DNA from: a bacterium
GTDB taxonomy: Bacteria > Planctomycetota > Planctomycetia > Pirellulales > Pirellulaceae
DNA length: 11,594 nt
Direction of reading: 5' to 3'
Assembly (NCBI GenBank): GCA_030432015.1
Contig: JAUIHJ010000187.1
Span: 1-11,594, forward strand
The notes below the pieces were generated by a model. It was not told the DNA's origin. It ran no database searches and was given only the letters and a program-made list of their open reading frames with translations. Positions 6,516 to 11,594 of this stretch are shown piece after piece (positions within the stretch are counted from its first letter, which is position 1; every line of letters begins with the position of its first letter). A program made the position numbers and the translations under genes.

Positions 6516-7481
6516 TTACGGCAATTCGACAGCCTCGCCACCATCACGCGTCCCGATTGCGGTCCAGGCATTGGCGTCGACTGTCTCTGGAATAAACCGC
6601 ACGCTACCATCTGCCAACGCCAAGTTCGCCCCGCCGGGATGGTAGCTTCCAGCGGGTGAGACAATCTTCCACCAGTCGCCAGGGCGCCAGCAGGCCTGGT
6701 TCGGGGGCAGCAAGTGGTTGTACCAGTTACGCCAGACAGTCCCTTCGGTCCAGGGATACCCGCGCCACCGCCAGGTGCCCGTCCAGGGAATCGAGGCGGT
6801 CTTCCAGTCCATGGCCTGAAACGCGGCGCGCGCCGCCGGCAAAGGACCACCAGGTGCGGCGCCAAATTCAAAACAGTCGTAAACCGATGGCGCTGGTCCG
6901 GTGCTGCCTGCCCCGTTGACGACTTCTGCAAAGGCCGCCGTGTTGCTTAATCCGTCCGTAATTTCGGCAAAGCGGAGCGGTTCCTTTTTCGTGCCGCCGC
7001 CTGCGTCATAGGCCGGTCCGAACAGTCCATCCCAGCCGTTGAGATGCACCCAACTGCCGGCATTGCAATGGTAGTTGGTCCAGCCCATGTCATTTGTCCG
7101 CCCGGGAAACGGATCACTCGGACAGATCAGGATCTTTGGCTGCGCGCGGGCTGCGTCATAATTCGGCTGGGTGAACGGCCCCACGTTGAGATCGAGCCGT
7201 TCGAATACGGCGTTCTGTTCGTAATAATTGGCGAGGGCGGCGTGAGGCGACAAGTAGCCTGTGGGGTGCCGCATGCCGGACGGGATGGTCTTGTAGGTGC
7301 TTTCAAAGTTGTGCAACGCGAGCACGACCTGTTTCATGTTATTCGTGCAACTCATCCGCCGCGCTGCCTCGCGCGCGGACTGGACGGCGGGCAACAGCAG
7401 CGCCACCAAGATGCCAATAATTGCAATCACAACGAGGAGTTCGACCAGCGTGAAACCGCAGGGTTTTCGTCGCGCCATCAT
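6516..7481 (-). CDS. DUF1559 (SBP_bac_10) protein with type IV pilin-like N-terminus
   Basis: The product has 321 residues. The N-terminus carries a class III prepilin signal: short basic leader, G9-F10 processing site, E14 at +5, then a hydrophobic helix ending in QSAREAARRM. This is recognised by a prepilin peptidase and displays the protein through a pseudopilin-like stem. The long C-terminal domain is the DUF1559 fold, closing with the hallmark HPGG...LADGS (H281, D291-G292). Planctomycetes carry many paralogues whose role is not established; surface fibres or secretion-linked structures are often proposed. The first of two adjacent ATGs is chosen because GGAG (7490-7493) lies 8 nt upstream. 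The small lipoprotein gene follows. A promoter with an overlapping inverted repeat lies upstream. Confidence 0.93.
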   Translation of the reverse strand: MMARRKPCGFTLVELLVVIAIIGILVALLLPAVQSAREAARRMSCTNNMKQVVLALHNFESTYKTIPSGMRHPTGYLSPHAALANYYEQNAVFERLDLNVGPFTQPNYDAARAQPKILICPSDPFPGRTNDMGWTNYHCNAGSWVHLNGWDGLFGPAYDAGGGTKKEPLRFAEITDGLSNTAAFAEVVNGAGSTGPAPSVYDCFEFGAAPGGPLPAARAAFQAMDWKTASIPWTGTWRWRGYPWTEGTVWRNWYNHLLPPNQACWRPGDWWKIVSPAGSYHPGGANLALADGSVRFIPETVDANAWTAIGTRDGGEAVELP

Positions 7482-7544
7482 TTCTGTAACTCCGTTGAGG
7501 AAACATCGCTTGGATTCTGCACGGGCAAACCAATGACACCGTGA

Positions 7545-7572
7545 CGCACACCCCCGCCATCATGGGTGTGCG
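7545..7572. promoter_or_regulatory. Perfect 9-bp inverted repeat spanning the -10 region: operator candidate or hairpin
   Basis: CGCACACCC (7545-7553) and GGGTGTGCG (7564-7572) are exact inverted copies 10 bp apart. One arm lies in the spacer beside the predicted -10 box and the other at the predicted transcript start. It could be the binding site of a dimeric repressor. It could instead be the terminator hairpin of the upstream metallo-hydrolase gene, whose stop is about 90 bp away, but no T run follows on the minus strand. Confidence 0.45.
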
Positions 7573-7587
7573 AACTTCGAATGTCAA
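7559..7587 (-). promoter_or_regulatory. Candidate sigma70-type promoter for the DUF1559-lipoprotein operon
   Basis: On the minus strand a perfect TTGACA (7582-7587) is followed after 17 bp by CATGAT (7559-7564; 4 of 6 to TATAAT). Transcription would begin near 7552 and leave a leader of about 70 nt. The -10 box overlaps the edge of an inverted repeat. Confidence 0.45.
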
Positions 7588-7662
7588 TCAAGATCGCGCG
7601 AATCGACGTCCGTGGAAATCCACGTAACCGATGCGATCTCGCTTGAATGTCACGTGGCTTTG

Positions 7663-9060
7663 CTAGAGCTGCACGACCTGCTGATATTCGGGCACGCGAA
7701 CCGGCCACTTCATGTCGTCCCGAATGTAACTGGCCAAGCTGGCGGCAGCGTCCTCGTCACCATGTGTCAGGAAGACGTGCTGCGGCGCTTCCCGCAAATT
7801 GGCAAGCCAGCGAATCAAACCGCCGCGATCGGCATGTCCGGAGAAGCCATAGATCTGTGCGACCTCGGCCCGCATCGGGAATTCTCGCCCATGAATCCGC
7901 ACCGTGTCGGGACGTTTTGAGATTTGCCAGCCGAGCGTCCCGGGGCTTTGATAACCGACGAACAGGATCGTTGACTTGGGGTCGCCGATGTAATTCCGCA
8001 AGTGATGCTTGATTCTTCCGCCAGTGCACATCCCGGAGCTGGCCATCACGATACACGGTTGGCGGACTTCGTTGATTGCCTTGGATTCTTCGACGCTGCG
8101 GACCAGCTTCAAGCCGGGGAATTGGAGAGGCGCCTGGTTCGAAGCGATCAGCTTCCACGATTCTTCGTCGAAGCAGTCGCGATATCGGCGAAAGATGTTG
8201 GTCACGTTGACCGCCATCGGGCTATCCAGAAAGACCGGAACATCAGGGATTTGGTCGGTATGGACTAACTGCCCGATATGGTACATCAGCTCCTGCGCCC
8301 GTTCGACGGCGAACGTCGGAATGACTAGCTTACCGCCTCGCGACACCGTGCGATTGATCACGTCGCGCAACTGCGTCGCAATGTCGCCGCCATCGCGGTG
8401 GTCCCGATCACCATAGGTCGACTCCATTACGACCACATCCGCTTGTTCGAACACGCTTGGATCTCGAATCAGCGGCTTCTCCCACTGGCCCACGTCGCCC
8501 GAGAAAATCAACCGGCGCTCGCGTTCGTGTTCGCGGACGACAATTTCAAGCATCGCCGAACCCAGGATATGTCCGGCGTCGTGAAATGTGACGGAGATGG
8601 CGTCCGTGACGGGCATCGGTTCGCCGTAGGGACAACCGCGAAACAGGGGCATCGTGTCGTCGACATCGGTCCCGTTATAGAGGGCCTCCTCCGGATATCT
8701 TCCCTTACGGCCCTCACGTTGGTGCCGCTTCTTCTTGTACGCGGCATCTTCTTCCTGGATCTTGGCCGAATCGCGCATGATCACTTCCGCCAGATCGACG
8801 GTCGGCCGCGTCGCATAGATGATGCCGCCGAAACCATGAGAGACGAGCCGGGGGATCAGCCCGCAGTGATCCAAGTGTGCGTGGGTCAGCACCAAGGCGT
8901 CGATCTGTTCGGGCGGAATCGGACTCGTTTCCCAATTGCGACCTAGAAATTGCCGTTCCTGGAACATTCCGCAATCAATCATCACCAGCTTGCCCGCCGC
9001 TTCGAGGCAGTAACGCGATCCCGTGACCTGACGATTGGCGCCTAAGAAATGAATCTTCAC
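7663..9060 (-). CDS. Beta-CASP metallo-beta-lactamase fold hydrolase with RNA-specificity (RMMBL) domain
   Basis: The product has 465 residues and belongs to the CPSF73/archaeal-type beta-CASP nuclease family, which cleaves RNA with two zinc ions. Zinc-ligand motifs are H60-A-H62-L-D64-H65, H164 in FHDAGHILGS and D189 in FSGDVG. Beta-CASP motifs are ESTYGDR, the SSGMCTGGR segment, and GFSGHADRGG (H409) at the start of the RMMBL domain. All catalytic residues appear present. There is no N-terminal KH domain and no signal peptide, so it is cytoplasmic. A basic stretch (KKKRHQREGRKGR) near residues 108-120 could contact nucleic acid. The GTG start at 9060 has AAGGAG 5 nt upstream. The natural substrate is not readable from context. 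Confidence 0.92.
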   Translation of the reverse strand: MKIHFLGANRQVTGSRYCLEAAGKLVMIDCGMFQERQFLGRNWETSPIPPEQIDALVLTHAHLDHCGLIPRLVSHGFGGIIYATRPTVDLAEVIMRDSAKIQEEDAAYKKKRHQREGRKGRYPEEALYNGTDVDDTMPLFRGCPYGEPMPVTDAISVTFHDAGHILGSAMLEIVVREHERERRLIFSGDVGQWEKPLIRDPSVFEQADVVVMESTYGDRDHRDGGDIATQLRDVINRTVSRGGKLVIPTFAVERAQELMYHIGQLVHTDQIPDVPVFLDSPMAVNVTNIFRRYRDCFDEESWKLIASNQAPLQFPGLKLVRSVEESKAINEVRQPCIVMASSGMCTGGRIKHHLRNYIGDPKSTILFVGYQSPGTLGWQISKRPDTVRIHGREFPMRAEVAQIYGFSGHADRGGLIRWLANLREAPQHVFLTHGDEDAAASLASYIRDDMKWPVRVPEYQQVVQL

Positions 9061-9065
9061 GGATT

Positions 9066-9071
9066 CTCCTT
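9066..9071 (-). promoter_or_regulatory. Ribosome binding site of the metallo-hydrolase gene
   Basis: AAGGAG on the minus strand lies 5 nt before the GTG at 9060 and supports this non-ATG start. An exactly complementary CTCCTT occurs upstream in the predicted leader (9105-9110 on the minus strand). Confidence 0.6.
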
Positions 9072-9118
9072 ACCAAGAACGACGAGAAAGGAATCGGACA
9101 AACAAAGGAGGAAGCAAG

Positions 9119-9124
9119 ATTGTA
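9119..9124 (-). promoter_or_regulatory. Possible -10 box for the metallo-hydrolase gene
   Basis: TACAAT (5 of 6 to consensus) on the minus strand would start transcription near 9112, leaving a leader of about 50 nt. No good -35 hexamer is found at 16-18 bp, so this is weak. Confidence 0.25.
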
Positions 9125-9205
9125 GTCGAGTCGCAACATTCGCACGATCGCAACCTTCGGCGGTTCGGCGGCGGAGTTGCCGGGAGACGTGCATCGCGGG
9201 CGGTG

Positions 9206-10063
9206 TCAGCGACTGGGCGAGGCGGCCCCTTCGACGACCGGGACAACCTCCAACAACATCCCGGGTAAGAAATTCTCCGGCAAGGCATTGAGATCGCGGT
9301 CATCCAGGACACGTGCCCGCAAATTATACTGGGGCGCCAGTTCGAGGGCTTTGCGAATCGCCGTCACGTTGCCATAAGCGAGCAGCCCTTTGCCATCGGA
9401 GTTCAACCGATCGCCCAAGTGACTCAGTAGCGATTCCAGCAGGCGAAAGTCTTTGTCGTACAGCGCGTATTCGTCAATCGCCTGGGGCGCGGCGTCCTCC
9501 CAAGGCGGATTCGAAATGATCAGATCGAACCGTTCATCCGCCTTGAGCGCCGCGAAGGCCGAACTGTCCTGTAACGACACCTGGCGAGTTTCCAGACGCT
9601 CGAGTAGTTCGAGCATTTCGGCGTTGTAACGGGCATTGGCCAACGCGTTGGGATTCACATCGGTGGCCACGACGCGGTCTGCGCCGGCGTGGAGGCAGCA
9701 GAGGGCGACAAGCCCCGATCCGGTACCAATCTCCAAAACGGTTTGGTCATGCACGAGGTCGGTTTCGTGAATCAACTTGCGTAAGCTTGTGGTATCGCGT
9801 GGCTCCCAAAAAACGGTTTCGAATACGACAATGTCAAACGGAAGCTCGTCCACGCGAAAACGACCGCGAATCGGCGGTTTGGCGGGCGACGCGGCACTTG
9901 AGGCGGGGGCCGCTTCGGCTTCGATCGGCAGGGAGGAGGGCCGCTGGCAGCCGACCACAGCGAGACCGATCAGGACGAGAAAACCGTTCAGGCGGAGCAA
10001 GACGAACAGCCCTGAAACAGAGGCACGGCCTGCCAAATTGGCCTTCGGTTCAGGTAGGGACAT
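9206..10063 (-). CDS. Class I SAM-dependent methyltransferase with a lipoprotein signal peptide
   Basis: The product has 285 residues. Residues 71-280 are a Rossmann methyltransferase: the SAM-binding VLEIGTGSG (109-117), the acidic TD135VN strand, and the catalytic N185-PPW, typical of N-methyltransferases acting on amides or exocyclic amines (HemK/PrmA/RsmC-like). The N-terminus is odd for such an enzyme: a hydrophobic stretch (25-38) ends in AVVG-C39 followed by a Ser/Ala/Pro-rich linker (40-64), exactly like a lipoprotein signal and tether. A stop codon lies three codons before the ATG, so it cannot start further upstream. No Shine-Dalgarno precedes the ATG. A TTG at 10000, which would give a compact M-L-R-plus-lipobox signal peptide, is a possible alternative start. 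The target and the site of action are unknown. Confidence 0.8.
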   Translation of the reverse strand: MSLPEPKANLAGRASVSGLFVLLRLNGFLVLIGLAVVGCQRPSSLPIEAEAAPASSAASPAKPPIRGRFRVDELPFDIVVFETVFWEPRDTTSLRKLIHETDLVHDQTVLEIGTGSGLVALCCLHAGADRVVATDVNPNALANARYNAEMLELLERLETRQVSLQDSSAFAALKADERFDLIISNPPWEDAAPQAIDEYALYDKDFRLLESLLSHLGDRLNSDGKGLLAYGNVTAIRKALELAPQYNLRARVLDDRDLNALPENFLPGMLLEVVPVVEGAASPSR

Positions 10064-10344
10064 TGCTGATTAGGCCGAGTTCAAAACACAAAACATGATG
10101 ATCGCCACATCTGGCACGACAGCAGCGAACAACGTTGCTGCGAATCGAACTGGTGCAGTGGTTGGTCCTCGTAATACCACCATTTCGCTCCGTCGAGATG
10201 GGCCTCAATACGGGCGGTCGTCTTCACAACCCCTGATCTTGCGGCAACGTCGTCAACGTCCGGCCTGTCTTGGCGGAGCGAGACGGTTTGGGATCGCCTT
10301 ATCCACTGTCAGCACCGGGCGTGCGTCATGATCCACCCTGGTCA
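10064..10344. other. Divergent intergenic region upstream of methyltransferase and cytochrome-type genes
   Basis: No convincing gene lies here; a 78-codon open frame on the plus strand (10095-10331) has no ribosome binding site and a composition like random sequence. An imperfect stem-loop is present: GCAGC-g-AAC (10122-10130) pairs with GTT-GCTGC (10134-10141) around a 3-nt loop. It has no T run and may be chance or a regulatory structure. No clear minus-strand promoter for the methyltransferase was found. Confidence 0.4.
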
Positions 10345-10373
10345 TTCGAGTCTCCAGGCGATTCGAGTATAAT
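10345..10373 (+). promoter_or_regulatory. Promoter candidate for the PSCyt1/DUF1549 gene
   Basis: A perfect TATAAT (10368-10373) lies 17 bp after TTCGAG (10345-10350; only 3 of 6 to the -35 consensus). A transcript would start near 10380, giving a leader of roughly 30 to 95 nt depending on which start codon is used. Confidence 0.5.
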
Positions 10374-10457
10374 GTAAGGACGTCGCTGCTGGCCAACCCT
10401 GCAATCATGGCGGCAATTTCTCACCCTCCACCGCCGGCGCTTCACCGGTCATCCCTG

Positions 10458-11594
10458 ATGAATACGGCCCTCCCTATGCAATTGAACGCTCGATTGGTGA
10501 TCCCTTGGTGCGTGCTGTTGACGGCGCTCATGTTGACGCCGGCAAGCTGGGCGCAGGAGTCCACGGCGCCCATCAGCTTCAGCCGCGACATCCGGCCGAT
10601 TCTTTCGGCCAACTGTTACTTCTGCCATGGGCCCGACGAGCAACACCGCGAGGCTGACTTGCGACTCGACCAGGAAGCGGGGATTGTCCAAACGTTCGCG
10701 GGTGGACTCAACAAAAACGAGGCCTGGCAGCGGCTGACAACCGACGACCCCGATCTGCAGATGCCGCCTCCTGGCTCGCACCGCAAGTTGAAGCCAGCGG
10801 AGATTGGACAGTTGCGGCGCTGGATCGAACAGGGCGCCGCCTGGGAAGGCCATTGGGCGTTTATTCCACCCACCCGGCCGGCCGTGCCAGGCCCCGCAGC
10901 GCACGGTTGGATCCGCAACCCGATCGACGCATTTATCCTGCAGAAGCTGGCAAGTGAAGGATTGGAACCCAGCCCGCCCGCAGATCGAGAGCGGCTCTTG
11001 CGACGCGTCTACTTCGATCTGATTGGGCTGCCGCCATCGCCCGGACAGCTCGACGCATTTCTCGCAGACACGCGACCGGACGCCTACGAACGGGCGGTCG
11101 ACCAGCTGCTGACCTCAAAACATTTCGGCGAACGCATGGCCCTGGTCTGGCTGGATGCGGCACGCTACGGGGACAGCAGCGTGTTTCATGCCGATGGGCC
11201 GCGCGACATGTGGCCATGGCGTGACTGGGTCATCAATGCCTACAACGAAAATCGGCCGTTCGATCAATTCACGCTCGAACAGTTGGCCGGCGATCTGCTC
11301 CCCAACCCAACCAATGCGCAACAGATCGCGACAGGATTCAACCGCAACAACGCGACCACGGACGAAGGCGGCGCAATCGCCGAAGAGTACCGTGTCGAAT
11401 ACGCAGTCGACCGCGTCAAGACGACCTCCATGGTCTGGCTCGGCTTGAGCCTCGAATGCGCACAATGCCACAATCACAAGTACGACCCGATTACCCAGGA
11501 AGAGTACTATCGCTTCTTCGCCTTTTTCAATCAGTCGTCGGATCCGGGCATGCAGACCCGCAAGGGTAATCAGTCGCCCGTCGTCGACGTCTTT
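10458..11594 (+). CDS. PSCyt1/DUF1549 planctomycete cytochrome-type protein (3' partial)
   Basis: The frame is open to the right edge, giving 379 residues of a protein that in this family usually reaches 700-1100. A signal peptide (about residues 1-32, hydrophobic core VLLTALMLTPA, cleavage after SWA) exports it. A PSCyt1 domain follows with C53-YF-C56-H57 in FSRDIRPILSANCYFCHGPD, a c-type haem attachment motif. The DUF1549 domain spans about 150-379, with NPIDAFILQKL at its start, VYFDLIGLPPSP, and the second cysteine motif C334-AQ-C337-H338-NHKYDP. DUF1553 would normally follow beyond the window. Such proteins are exported, probably redox-active, and often linked to polysaccharide or sulfatase gene sets, but their reaction is not established. 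Starts at 10407, 10458 and 10476 are all in frame, with no Shine-Dalgarno to choose; 10458 is a compromise. Confidence 0.9.
   Translation, partial: MNTALPMQLNARLVIPWCVLLTALMLTPASWAQESTAPISFSRDIRPILSANCYFCHGPDEQHREADLRLDQEAGIVQTFAGGLNKNEAWQRLTTDDPDLQMPPPGSHRKLKPAEIGQLRRWIEQGAAWEGHWAFIPPTRPAVPGPAAHGWIRNPIDAFILQKLASEGLEPSPPADRERLLRRVYFDLIGLPPSPGQLDAFLADTRPDAYERAVDQLLTSKHFGERMALVWLDAARYGDSSVFHADGPRDMWPWRDWVINAYNENRPFDQFTLEQLAGDLLPNPTNAQQIATGFNRNNATTDEGGAIAEEYRVEYAVDRVKTTSMVWLGLSLECAQCHNHKYDPITQEEYYRFFAFFNQSSDPGMQTRKGNQSPVVDVF

Noticed and set aside
7611..7624. Short palindrome CGTGGA-AA-TCCACG between the metallo-hydrolase and DUF1559 genes
   Set aside because: 6-bp arms with a 2-nt centre cannot form a good hairpin and have no T run; could be an operator but is short enough to be chance.
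8398..8946. Plus-strand open frame of 182 codons
   Set aside because: It is the mirror of the metallo-hydrolase coding strand, with no start signal or family resemblance.
9322..9327. TATAAT on the minus strand inside the methyltransferase gene
   Set aside because: A perfect hexamer, but no acceptable -35 at the right distance, and it is about 260 nt from the metallo-hydrolase start within coding DNA.

Overview
The window looks like a piece of a planctomycete chromosome, probably from the Pirellulales group. This rests on lineage-typical gene families: a DUF1559 pseudopilin-like protein paired with a tiny lipoprotein, a PSCyt1/DUF1549 cytochrome-type protein with two CxxCH motifs, and the C-terminus of what resembles a PVC-type haem-binding dehydrogenase. 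The DNA is moderately GC-rich. I see no insertion sequences, phage genes, tRNAs, rRNAs or CRISPR arrays. The genes look chromosomal and resident.

Layout. Positions 2-592 (+) hold the end of a large secreted protein that starts outside the window. A convergent gap of about 400 bp without a gene follows. A two-gene minus-strand operon (2263 to 994) encodes a receiver domain fused to an RsbW-type ATPase, then a STAS protein: a partner-switching module in which the usual STAS phospho-serine is absent. Divergent from it, a good sigma70-type promoter (2398-2425) drives a plus-strand run of a DPM1-like glycosyltransferase, a protein resembling the bacillithiol cysteine ligase BshC, and a tandem GNAT acetyltransferase with an SCP2-like tail (2482-6255).

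Three minus-strand units follow. The lipoprotein and DUF1559 genes (7481 to 6301) sit behind a promoter whose -10 box lies inside a perfect 9-bp inverted repeat. A beta-CASP metallo-beta-lactamase RNase-like protein occupies 9060 to 7663. A SAM-dependent methyltransferase with a lipoprotein signal peptide occupies 10063 to 9206. Last, a perfect TATAAT box precedes a plus-strand PSCyt1/DUF1549 gene that runs off the right edge.

The most interesting unit is glycosyltransferase, BshC-like protein and tandem GNAT. Its chemistry set (glycosyl transfer, cysteine-ligase fold, acyl transfer) recalls bacillithiol and mycothiol synthesis, but no component is an orthologue I can assign to a known pathway. 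A linked but unknown thiol or glycoconjugate pathway is a hypothesis only.
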